This document shows positions 7,970 to 15,645 of a stretch of 64,000 bases of DNA, one piece after another; within the stretch, counting starts at the first letter, position 1, and each line of letters begins with the position of its first letter. The position numbers were made by a program, and so were the translations under genes. Source of the DNA: Xanthomarina sp. F2636L (GTDB lineage Bacteria; Bacteroidota; Bacteroidia; Flavobacteriales; Flavobacteriaceae); the NCBI RefSeq assembly GCF_026410195.1, contig NZ_JAPMLM010000061.1, positions 1 to 64,000 on the forward strand, given 5' to 3'. Under the pieces are notes generated by a model that saw only the letters and a program-made list of their open reading frames with translations, was not told the origin of the DNA and did not search any database.

Positions 7970-9913
7970 ATGATTTTAGAAAAAATAAACATTAAAGATT
8001 ATAAGTCCATTTCTGAGTTAGAATGGATTTTAAATGATGGATTATCTTGCCTAGTAGGACAAAATGAAAGTGGCAAAAGTAACTTGTTGGAGGTTTTTGA
8101 TTTTATCGAAGGAAAGGAGGCTAAAAAATTAAACTTTGAAACTCATACAAATAGGTCAAGTGAGAGTTACAATAATCAAAAATTACCTACAATAATTTAC
8201 CATTTTAAATTTACAGAGGAATCGAAAAATAAATTTCTTGAAAAGCTTAACAAAGGAAAAATTGAAACAGCAAAACATGGAGGTATAGAAAATTTAACAC
8301 ATTATATAATAGAAATAGATGAAAGTCAAGGGGAAAATCAAAACATTTATTTTTTATGGAATGGTAAAAAAGTACACCCTAAGAGTTTGACTACTATTAG
8401 TTTACAAAATAGACAAGTTGGGGGTAGAGTGGCTTCAACAAAAAGAGAGGTTACAATTAACCAGCAAGTTTTAACTAATATTGTTAGAGATATTGATTCA
8501 ATAGTTCCTAATAGAATTAAGTTAAACGACCAGGATTTTAAAATAACTTTTAATAGTACATTAGAAAATATTAAAAATGGTTCTGCTAAAAACACTTCTA
8601 TATTTAAGTTAATGAAAATAGCAGGTTTAAATAACGCAAGTAGAATCCCTTCTGGACGTAACCAAATAAGGCAATACTTAAGAGGTTTAAATCGAAAACT
8701 GAACAAAGAATTTGTACATAAATACTATTCACAAGACAATAGTGTCAGGTTGGAATTTGTACATGATTCAGGTGAGATATCAGTAGATATTGAAGATAAT
8801 TCAGACGGAACTTATATAATGGAAGAACGAAGTGATGGTTTCAAATATTTTTTCTCATTATTAATAGAGATGGCATCTAATTTAATGGATAACGAAAATG
8901 TATATTTCCTGTTAGATGAGCCTGGAGGTAGACTACATCCGAGTGGTCAAAGAGATTTATTAAAATACCTTGAGGAGTTGGCAGACAAACATAAAATTAT
9001 ATACACAACTCATTCCCCTTTTTTGATTAATCGTCTTTATCCTAATCGTGTTAGAATTGTTGCTAGAGATCCAGAAAAGGGTACGGTATTCAAGTTTAAA
9101 GGGTTTTCTAAAAACTGGAAGCCAATGCGCTCATCATTAGGGCTCAATATTAAGGATAGTTTCTACTACTCAGATAAAGCTCTTATTGTAGAAGGGCCAG
9201 AAGATTTAATATTTATTTCTAGTCTTATAGAGTATTTTAATAGGATAGGTGAATTGGATTTGAATACGGATTTGTTTTCTTTTATTGATGCTGGAGGCGA
9301 GAGTAATTTACCTGCTATGGTTCAAATAATAATGGATGATGAAAGACCAACTTTAGTTTTAATTGATTCTGATTCTGTTTCAACCTATAACAAACTCAAT
9401 AAAAAAGTAAACGCAGTAGGTGATTCTTCTATCTTAGATTTAATCCAAGTTAATGAATTTAAAAAAGAAGCGATCTCGATTGAAGATTTATTACCATATC
9501 AACTATTACAAAATGCAGTAAAACTTTTTTGTGCAGAATTGGAATTGGATGGAACTTTGAAAAAAAAGAAACAAACTTCCAATGGACACGATGCATCAGC
9601 TATTGCAACTGCGGTCATGGCTGTTGCTAGTGAAGTTGCTTCATCAATTGCTACATTACCAATTGATTTGTCAAAAATATCTTCTTCAAGATATAATACT
9701 TCAATAGCTCATGCAGTTAAGAATTTTTATAACGAAGTAGATTTGGAAGAAGTTAAATGGAACAATAAAAAAACACCAATTTCTAAGGTTGGTATTGCGC
9801 GTCATTTTGAATTATTACTTCAAGAAGATAAAATAGATAAATCTAAAATGGATTTTAAACCAAGTTTAAAACTTGTTGAAACTATTGCAAAGAAACTAGG
9901 CTTATTGAGCTAA
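7970..9913 (+). CDS. OLD-family ATP-dependent nuclease (ABC ATPase plus TOPRIM)
   Basis: 647 residues. The N-terminal SMC/ABC-type ATPase has Walker A GQNESGKS (30-37), a signature-like RSDGFKYFFSLL, Walker B with Asp316-Glu317 (YFLLDEPGG), a D-loop LHPSG and the switch His in TTHSPF. The C-terminal TOPRIM domain has Glu408 (IVEGPED), the Gly-rich DAGGESNLP and Asp466/Asp468 (LIDSDS), the metal-binding residues of OLD nucleases. OLD proteins act in phage defence and DNA processing; class 2 members pair with a UvrD-like helicase (Gabija), which is absent here. It starts four bases after hsdM and precedes hsdS, so it belongs to this restriction operon. Its exact role with HsdMSR is inference. 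Confidence 0.88.
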   Translation: MILEKINIKDYKSISELEWILNDGLSCLVGQNESGKSNLLEVFDFIEGKEAKKLNFETHTNRSSESYNNQKLPTIIYHFKFTEESKNKFLEKLNKGKIETAKHGGIENLTHYIIEIDESQGENQNIYFLWNGKKVHPKSLTTISLQNRQVGGRVASTKREVTINQQVLTNIVRDIDSIVPNRIKLNDQDFKITFNSTLENIKNGSAKNTSIFKLMKIAGLNNASRIPSGRNQIRQYLRGLNRKLNKEFVHKYYSQDNSVRLEFVHDSGEISVDIEDNSDGTYIMEERSDGFKYFFSLLIEMASNLMDNENVYFLLDEPGGRLHPSGQRDLLKYLEELADKHKIIYTTHSPFLINRLYPNRVRIVARDPEKGTVFKFKGFSKNWKPMRSSLGLNIKDSFYYSDKALIVEGPEDLIFISSLIEYFNRIGELDLNTDLFSFIDAGGESNLPAMVQIIMDDERPTLVLIDSDSVSTYNKLNKKVNAVGDSSILDLIQVNEFKKEAISIEDLLPYQLLQNAVKLFCAELELDGTLKKKKQTSNGHDASAIATAVMAVASEVASSIATLPIDLSKISSSRYNTSIAHAVKNFYNEVDLEEVKWNNKKTPISKVGIARHFELLLQEDKIDKSKMDFKPSLKLVETIAKKLGLLS

Positions 9914-9932
9914 TTATAAATAACCATAGATT

Positions 9933-10184
9933 ATGAAAATAGAACTCAACATCCAACCGAACGAAGATTTATATTACTATTATATGAATTGGACAGCTCG
10001 TCAAGATAATAAAATACACAAAGCCACTTGTAGATTTTGCAATTACGGTACAGGAAGCCATCAAAATGTAAATAGGGGAGAAAATGGTGTCTGGGTAGGT
10101 CCATTTTCTTCATTAGAATTATGTGTTGAACACGTTCAGAATACATTAAACTTTCCACCTAATCTACATGCTTGCTGTGAATAA
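9933..10184 (+). CDS. 83-residue Cys/His-rich protein of unknown function
   Basis: Small acidic-basic mixed protein with CRFC (a Cys-x2-Cys knuckle), GENGVWVGPFSSLE, and a C-terminal segment with further Cys and His (ELCVEHV, LHACCE). The spacing suggests a zinc-binding fold. I recall similar short proteins next to restriction genes but no named function. It lies 19 bases after the OLD-type gene and its last 17 bases overlap the start of hsdS, so it is translated within the operon. It could be a partner of the nuclease or a small DNA-binding accessory. Confidence 0.65.
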   Translation: MKIELNIQPNEDLYYYYMNWTARQDNKIHKATCRFCNYGTGSHQNVNRGENGVWVGPFSSLELCVEHVQNTLNFPPNLHACCE

Positions 10185-11481
10185 CAACTGGAAAACATAT
10201 AAACTCTCTGAAGTCACAACCAAAATTGGAAGCGGAGCAACACCAAGAGGTGGAAAAGAAGCATATAAAGACTCGGGTGTTTCATTAATTAGAAGTCAGA
10301 ATGTTTTAGATTATAAGTTTTCAACTGATGGTCTTGCGTTTATAGATGACAAACAAGCATCCAAACTAAACAATGTTGCTATTGAGGAAAATGATGTTTT
10401 ACTAAATATAACAGGTGATTCAGTTGCAAGAGTATGTTCAGTTCCTAATGTGTTTTTACCAGCAAGAGTAAATCAACATGTAGCAATAATTAGAGCAGAT
10501 AATAAATTATTAGATGCAAATTATTTAAAGTATTCATTGCTCGAAATATCAAACAAAAACTTGTTACTAACATTGGCAAGTGCAGGAGCTACAAGAAATG
10601 CACTAACAAAATCAATGATTGAGGATTTTGAGTTGAACCTTCCAAAGTTACCAGAACAAAAAGCAATAGCAAAAATCCTCTCAGCCATAGACGACAAAAT
10701 AGAAAACAACCTAGCCATAAACAAAACCTTAGAAGACATGGCAATGGCACTGTACAAACATTGGTTTGTAGATTTTGGTCCTTTTCAAGATGGCGAGTTT
10801 GTGGATAGTGAGTTGGGTGAAATCCCTAAAGGTTGGGAAGTGAAAGTTTTAGGAGATTTTGTAAATCATCAAAAGGGTTTTGCTTTTAAATCTAAATGGT
10901 ATCAAGATCATGGTGAGTTAGTTGTAAGAGTAAGTGATACCACTCATAATTCTATAAATGTAGAGTCTTGTAATAAAATTTCAACTGAATTAGCTTCAAA
11001 ACATATTGCTTATTCTTTAGATACTGATGATGTTATTATTGCTACAGTTGGTTCTTGGCCACCAAATTACTCATCAGTTGTTGGTAAGGTTGTTAGAGTA
11101 CCAAAAACTGCTGAAGGAGGTTTGTTAAATCAAAATGCTGTTAGATTAAAAATGAATATTGATAATGAGCAACATCAAGGCTTATTGTATTGTACTTTAA
11201 AGAATAATAGATTTTTAAATTATATAGTAAATAGTGCTCAAGGTAGTGCGAGTCAAGCAAGTATCAAGTTAGTCGATATTTTTGAATATCCTATTCCTTT
11301 TGGAGGTATTGAAATATTTAATAAATTTTCAAATTTGATAGAATCAAATATTTCAGAACAGAATGCACTTATTTTAGAAAATCAAACCCTAACCAAACTA
11401 CGCGACACCCTATTATCAAAACTGATAAGTGGAGAGGTGCGTTTAAAAAAATTTAAAAAAGAAGTAGAATCAATACTATAA
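10168..11481 (+). CDS. hsdS: Type I restriction-modification specificity subunit (HsdS)
   Basis: 437 residues with the standard two-part HsdS layout. Target-recognition domain 1 covers ~5-165, then the first conserved helical spacer (LPEQKAIAKILSAIDDKIE) with the ALYKHWFVDF motif. Target-recognition domain 2 starts with GEIPKGWEV, and the second spacer ends LTKLRDTLLSKLISGEV. The two domains each read half of a bipartite DNA site. The ATG at 10168 overlaps the preceding gene; a GTG at 10177 is an alternative. The two spacers are not identical at DNA level, so domain swapping by simple recombination is not evident. Confidence 0.96.
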   Translation: MLAVNNNWKTYKLSEVTTKIGSGATPRGGKEAYKDSGVSLIRSQNVLDYKFSTDGLAFIDDKQASKLNNVAIEENDVLLNITGDSVARVCSVPNVFLPARVNQHVAIIRADNKLLDANYLKYSLLEISNKNLLLTLASAGATRNALTKSMIEDFELNLPKLPEQKAIAKILSAIDDKIENNLAINKTLEDMAMALYKHWFVDFGPFQDGEFVDSELGEIPKGWEVKVLGDFVNHQKGFAFKSKWYQDHGELVVRVSDTTHNSINVESCNKISTELASKHIAYSLDTDDVIIATVGSWPPNYSSVVGKVVRVPKTAEGGLLNQNAVRLKMNIDNEQHQGLLYCTLKNNRFLNYIVNSAQGSASQASIKLVDIFEYPIPFGGIEIFNKFSNLIESNISEQNALILENQTLTKLRDTLLSKLISGEVRLKKFKKEVESIL

Positions 11482-11492
11482 AAATAAAAAAC

Positions 11493-11636
11493 ATGGAATA
11501 CAAAATTGTACAAGAAAATCTCATAATTGGTTTATCAAATAAAGTAAATGAAGAAATTAGAAAAGGGTGGAAACCACAAGGAGGTGTTAATTTTAGACGC
11601 ACTGAAGGTTTTTTTCAAGCGATGATTAAAGAATAA
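11493..11636 (+). CDS. DUF1737 domain miniprotein
   Basis: 47 residues: begins MEYKIVQEN, then a helix (LSNKVNEEIRKGW), KPQGGVNF and the terminal FFQAMIKE. This matches the DUF1737 pattern of an N-terminal strand, a helix ending in GW.p.GG and a final strand with Q-A-M/L. The family is small, widespread and has no assigned role. It sits 11 bases after hsdS and before hsdR in the same direction, so it is probably carried on the restriction transcript. Confidence 0.75.
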   Translation: MEYKIVQENLIIGLSNKVNEEIRKGWKPQGGVNFRRTEGFFQAMIKE

Positions 11637-11672
11637 TAATTAATAAGATTCCTGATTGTGCAGAAAGTTGAT

Positions 11673-11768
11673 ATGACAACCGAAACAACCATAGAACAAG
11701 CTACCACACTTCCTGCGAAAGCAGGAATCTCTGTTGGTAAAAATGGATTATTGAATAAACCCAAATAG
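11673..11768 (+). pseudogene. Duplicated 5' end of hsdR interrupted by a palindromic repeat
   Basis: The first ~33 bases (MTTETTIEQAT) are nearly identical to the true hsdR start at 11770 (MTTEATIEQAT). They are followed by a TTCCTGC-GAAA-GCAGGAA palindrome and a short tail, and a stop codon ends it one base before the real hsdR ATG. The 31-residue frame looks like a displaced copy of the gene start and not a functional gene. If translated, it could feed ribosomes to hsdR by coupling. Confidence 0.75.
11709..11730. repeat. TTCCTGC-GAAA-GCAGGAA palindromic repeat
   Basis: Seven-base-pair perfect stem with a GAAA loop, flanked by C and TCT. It looks like a flavobacterial dispersed repeat and sits exactly at the junction of the duplicated hsdR 5' end. 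Confidence 0.7.
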
Positions 11769-11769
11769 T

Positions 11770-14700
11770 ATGACAACCGAGGCAACAATTGAACAAGCTA
11801 CTATTGAGTGGCTACAAGACCTTAACTACACACATGTAGATGGTAATGAGCTGCCTCAAAACCATAAAGAGGTTGTGCTGAAAGACCAGTTGTTGGCGTT
11901 TATTCAAAAACAATATCCACAGCTCCCAAACGAGATTCAAGAATTAGCCGTTGCAGAATTTACCCATAATGTAGGTGCAGACCTGGAGCATCGTAACAGA
12001 GACTTTCATTTAAAGCTCTCTAAAGGCAAGGAGTTCAGTTATGAAGATGCTTCTGGAAAGGAAAAAGCAGTCCACATCTACCCAATAGATTTTTCAGAAA
12101 CCGGTATACAGAACAATCGTTTTTTAGCGGTCACCCAATTCAGCATCACAGGAAAAAATAAACGCCGTCCAGACATCATCATTTACATCAATGGCTTACC
12201 ATTAATTGTCTTTGAACTCAAAAACTGGTACGACGAGAATACGACTATTAAAGAAGCACACAACCAAATACAACACTATAAAAAAGACATTCCTATATTG
12301 TTTGAGTACAATGCCTTAACTATTATTAGCGATGGTAACGAAGCCCAACATGGCATGTTTAGTTCTGGTATGGAATGGTTTGCACCTTGGAAAAGTATTG
12401 ATGGTGTTGAAACCGTTCAAGAAGACGATTTCCAAATGTACAGCTTGTTATTTGGCTTGTTCCCAAAAGAACGTATTCTTAATTACATCAAAAACTTCAT
12501 CTTTCACGAAGACCATAACGGCACACTCATTAAAAAAGGCGCCAAGTACCACCAGTTCTTTGGAGTAAATTTTGCTGTTGAGGCAGCTAAAAAATCAGTC
12601 CGGCCTTTTGGTGATGGTCGTATTGGCGTTATTTGGCACACCCAAGGGTCTGGAAAAAGTATTTCCATGGCTATGTATACTGGTATTTTACGCAGCTTAC
12701 CAGAATTAAAAAATCCAACCATTGTCGTTCAAGTAGATAGAAGCGATTTAGACCAACAACTCTATGAAAACTTTGTATTGGCAAAAGACCTGGTAGGCGA
12801 TGTCAACCATGCCGAAAGCACAGAAGATTTAAGAACCCTTTTAAGTGCTGGAGCTGGTGGTGTAATTTTTACAACCATAGAAAAGTTTCGTTTAAAACTA
12901 ACCACAGAAAATACTTTGGGTGAGTTAGAACACCCTATTCTTTCAGAACGTGAAAACATTATCGTCATGGCAGATGAGGCTCACAGAACCCAATATGGAT
13001 TGCTCGATGGCTTTGCATCTAATCTGCGTAAAGCCTTACCAAAAGCGTCTTTTATTGGTTTCACAGGAACACCAATAGACAGTAAAGATGCCGACACCCA
13101 AGAAGTCTTTGGAGACGTTATTCATACCTACGACATCAAACAAGCCGTAGAAGATAATGCAACCGTAAATATTTTTTATGAACCACGTTTGGCAAAACTT
13201 CATTTATGGAATGAAAACATAGATGATGAGGTAGATAAAATCACCGAAGATGTTGAAGATAATGGCAACTTAAAATGGGCAGCTATTGAAGATGCGGCAG
13301 GAAGTGAAGATAGAGTTAACAAAATAGCAAATGATATTCTCAACCATTTTAAAAAAAGAATAGCTACGTTAGATGGGAAAGCCATGGTGGTTTGCATGAG
13401 CAGACGTAACTGTGTAAAAATGTACAACGCCTTAACGGCTTTGGAAGGTTGTCCAGAAGTGGCTGTAGTAATGACTGGAAATATCTCAAAAGATCCCATA
13501 GCATGGAACGACCACTTCCGAACCAAGGACGCAACCGAAGCCTTAAAAAAACGTTTCCGTAAAGAAACCGACCCCTTAAAGATTGTCATTGTACGCGATA
13601 TGTGGTTGACAGGTTTTGATGCACCTTGTGTCCATACCATGTATGTAGATAAGATTATGAAAGGGCATACCTTAATGCAAGCTATTACACGAACCAATCG
13701 TGTATTTAAGGATAAAAAGAATGGCGTTATTGTCGATTATATTGGTATTGGCGATAATTTAAAATCGGCAACCGATAAATACACCAAAGGTGGAGGAAAA
13801 GGACAGCCAACCATTGATATGGAGCAAGCTTTAGAGTTGTTTTTTAATCAAATAGAGATTTGCAAAACCTTTCTTCCAGAAAATATAGACTACTCCCAAT
13901 GGAAAGTGCTTCGTGATGCAGACAAAGTATTATTAGTAAAACAAGCTATAAATTTTGTCATTAAGGACGATGAAGCTTCCAATAGCTTGATGTTGGAAGA
14001 GAAAAAACTATCTGGATTATTGTCCATAGTTAAAAGTCAGCCAGCCATTCAAGACCATGTGGTAGATGTCTTATTTATACAACATGTGTCCAAAGCTGTA
14101 CGTAATGCAAAATCGGTCAAATCGAGTAGGAGTGAGCAAAAAGAAAAAATAAAAGAACTCATCAGTCAGAGTATCGATTCCGAAGAAATAGTTGATGTAT
14201 TTGCCATGGCAGGAATTGAAAAACCAGACATATCTATTTTAGATGAGACCTTTCTGCTAGGCGCGAAAAAAGAAAAAGATGCCCATGCTTTAAAGATTGA
14301 ATTGATAAAGAACATCTTAAAAGACGAAATCAAATTACGTCTACATAAAAACATCAAGAAGTACACCTCATTAAGAGAAGAGCTAGAAAAAGTAATCGAT
14401 AAGTATCATAACAATGCTTTAGACAGTTATGCCACCATTGCCGAATTGATAGAGCGTTCTAAACAATTGCAAAACGATGATAAACGTACGGAAGAATTAG
14501 GCTTAACCGAAGAAGAATTAGCTTTTTATGACATTCTAGCCACCAAACAAGACATCATAAAAGAAGAAGGCCCAATACAAGATATCGTGCATGCGGTTGT
14601 AAAAGCAGTAAAAAAGAACTTACAACTAGACTGGACTAAAAAAGAAAACGCCAAAGCAGCGATACGCTTAGCTGTTAAAAAAGAATTACGAGGCAAAGTA

Positions 14701-14778
14701 TCATTAACTAAACTAAACGAAATACTTCAAGAAATCATGCAACAAGCCGAAGGGCAATATAGTGATTGGAGTGCTTAA
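11770..14778 (+). CDS. hsdR: Type I restriction endonuclease motor subunit (HsdR)
   Basis: 1002 residues, the normal HsdR length. The N-terminal PD-(D/E)xK nuclease shows RRPDIIIYINGLPLIVFELK. The two RecA-like motor domains follow, with Walker A TQGSGKS (residues 291-297), the DEAH box at 402-405 and GFTGTPI; motif VI lies in MQAITRTNR. The C-terminal ~330 residues are helical and dock on HsdM. It translocates DNA with ATP and cuts unmethylated DNA at a distance. No truncation or frameshift is visible, so with hsdM and hsdS the system looks complete. The ATG at 11770 is chosen over the decoy copy upstream. Confidence 0.97.
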   Translation: MTTEATIEQATIEWLQDLNYTHVDGNELPQNHKEVVLKDQLLAFIQKQYPQLPNEIQELAVAEFTHNVGADLEHRNRDFHLKLSKGKEFSYEDASGKEKAVHIYPIDFSETGIQNNRFLAVTQFSITGKNKRRPDIIIYINGLPLIVFELKNWYDENTTIKEAHNQIQHYKKDIPILFEYNALTIISDGNEAQHGMFSSGMEWFAPWKSIDGVETVQEDDFQMYSLLFGLFPKERILNYIKNFIFHEDHNGTLIKKGAKYHQFFGVNFAVEAAKKSVRPFGDGRIGVIWHTQGSGKSISMAMYTGILRSLPELKNPTIVVQVDRSDLDQQLYENFVLAKDLVGDVNHAESTEDLRTLLSAGAGGVIFTTIEKFRLKLTTENTLGELEHPILSERENIIVMADEAHRTQYGLLDGFASNLRKALPKASFIGFTGTPIDSKDADTQEVFGDVIHTYDIKQAVEDNATVNIFYEPRLAKLHLWNENIDDEVDKITEDVEDNGNLKWAAIEDAAGSEDRVNKIANDILNHFKKRIATLDGKAMVVCMSRRNCVKMYNALTALEGCPEVAVVMTGNISKDPIAWNDHFRTKDATEALKKRFRKETDPLKIVIVRDMWLTGFDAPCVHTMYVDKIMKGHTLMQAITRTNRVFKDKKNGVIVDYIGIGDNLKSATDKYTKGGGKGQPTIDMEQALELFFNQIEICKTFLPENIDYSQWKVLRDADKVLLVKQAINFVIKDDEASNSLMLEEKKLSGLLSIVKSQPAIQDHVVDVLFIQHVSKAVRNAKSVKSSRSEQKEKIKELISQSIDSEEIVDVFAMAGIEKPDISILDETFLLGAKKEKDAHALKIELIKNILKDEIKLRLHKNIKKYTSLREELEKVIDKYHNNALDSYATIAELIERSKQLQNDDKRTEELGLTEEELAFYDILATKQDIIKEEGPIQDIVHAVVKAVKKNLQLDWTKKENAKAAIRLAVKKELRGKVSLTKLNEILQEIMQQAEGQYSDWSA

Positions 14779-14791
14779 TAAAAGAATCATT

Positions 14792-15055
14792 ATGGAGTAT
14801 AGCAAAGTAGTTAAAATGGGATATGTAATTGAAGAGTTTTTAAAAATTAAAAAACTTAAAAATGCGAAGCCTAAAGAACTAATGCCAATGCTTATTGAAA
14901 AAGGGTTCTTTAATCAAGACCATAGAGACGGTTTACCCTTAAGAAATGTCCTTAGGGACTTAGATGAAAAGAACATGTTATATCTATTACCACAAGTTGA
15001 AGTAGAACGAAAAGAAACCAATCGTTTTTGGTTTTTTAATGCAATAAATATCTAA
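14792..15055 (+). CDS. 87-residue protein coupled to the caspase-like peptidase
   Basis: The ATG at 14792 is preferred; a GTG at 14762 would overlap hsdR. The protein is helical then beta: a basic KIKKLKNAKPKE helix, then LPLRNVLRDLDEKNMLYLLP and a final strand with RFWFFN. This resembles a small winged-helix domain of the kind that reads DNA or proteins. Its stop TAA overlaps the next ATG (TAATG), so the two proteins are made together. I know no named family. An inhibitor, substrate or sensor of the peptidase are all possible. Confidence 0.6.
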   Translation: MEYSKVVKMGYVIEEFLKIKKLKNAKPKELMPMLIEKGFFNQDHRDGLPLRNVLRDLDEKNMLYLLPQVEVERKETNRFWFFNAINI

Positions 15056-15624
15056 TGACCAAGAGAGATTATATTCGTGATATTTTTTGTTTAGAAGGTG
15101 ATTGGGATGAGAATTTAAGAAATTCTGGAACCATTGCACCAGCTCTTAATTTATTAGAAAAAAATTGTGGTATTGAAGTTTTACATAAAACATGTTCTAC
15201 CAAAAAAGAATTTAAGTCTAGAATCCAGCATATTGTTAATGGTAATCAAAAAAGTTATTCTAGATTTCAAATAATCTATTTAGCTTTTCATGGAATCGAT
15301 AATGAAATTGATTTGGGAGTTGAAAGTATTTCATTGTCTAAATTATCTAAATATTTCTCCGAGGATTTCAGCAATCGCATTATCCATTTTGGTAGTTGTA
15401 AAACGATTTCTTCTAAAGAAAATGTAGAAGAACTTTTGCGTAATACAGAAGCACTTGCTGTTACTGGATATTCAAAAGATATTGATTTTATACCTAGTAC
15501 AGTAATGGATATTCTTTTTTTTGAAGAATGTCAAAACTGGAAGAGAATAGAAACCATTGAGAAAAAAATGAAATCTAAATATGGACAATTAATGAATGAT
15601 TTGGGTTTTGAGATTTATTATTAA
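15055..15624 (+). CDS. Caspase/CHAT-like cysteine peptidase
   Basis: 189 residues with the two hallmarks of clan CD peptidases. A hydrophobic strand ends in His-Gly (IIYLAFHG, His79), and a second strand ends in Gly-Ser-Cys (IIHFGSC, Cys115), 36 residues apart as in caspases and CHAT proteins. A later AVTGYSKDIDF segment fits the strand after the Cys. It may belong to the family named DUF6642, which I recall only approximately. Small caspase-like proteases act as cell-death effectors in several bacterial defence systems, so this protein between HsdR and McrB is probably an effector or regulator. No signal peptide is present. Confidence 0.72.
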   Translation: MTKRDYIRDIFCLEGDWDENLRNSGTIAPALNLLEKNCGIEVLHKTCSTKKEFKSRIQHIVNGNQKSYSRFQIIYLAFHGIDNEIDLGVESISLSKLSKYFSEDFSNRIIHFGSCKTISSKENVEELLRNTEALAVTGYSKDIDFIPSTVMDILFFEECQNWKRIETIEKKMKSKYGQLMNDLGFEIYY

Positions 15625-15645
15625 AACAGAAGATAGTAATACAAT

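Noticed and set aside
7970-10184. Gabija (GajA-GajB) system
   Set aside because: The OLD-type ATPase/TOPRIM protein resembles GajA, but no UvrD/PcrA-like helicase gene is adjacent; the next gene encodes 83 residues and then hsdS.
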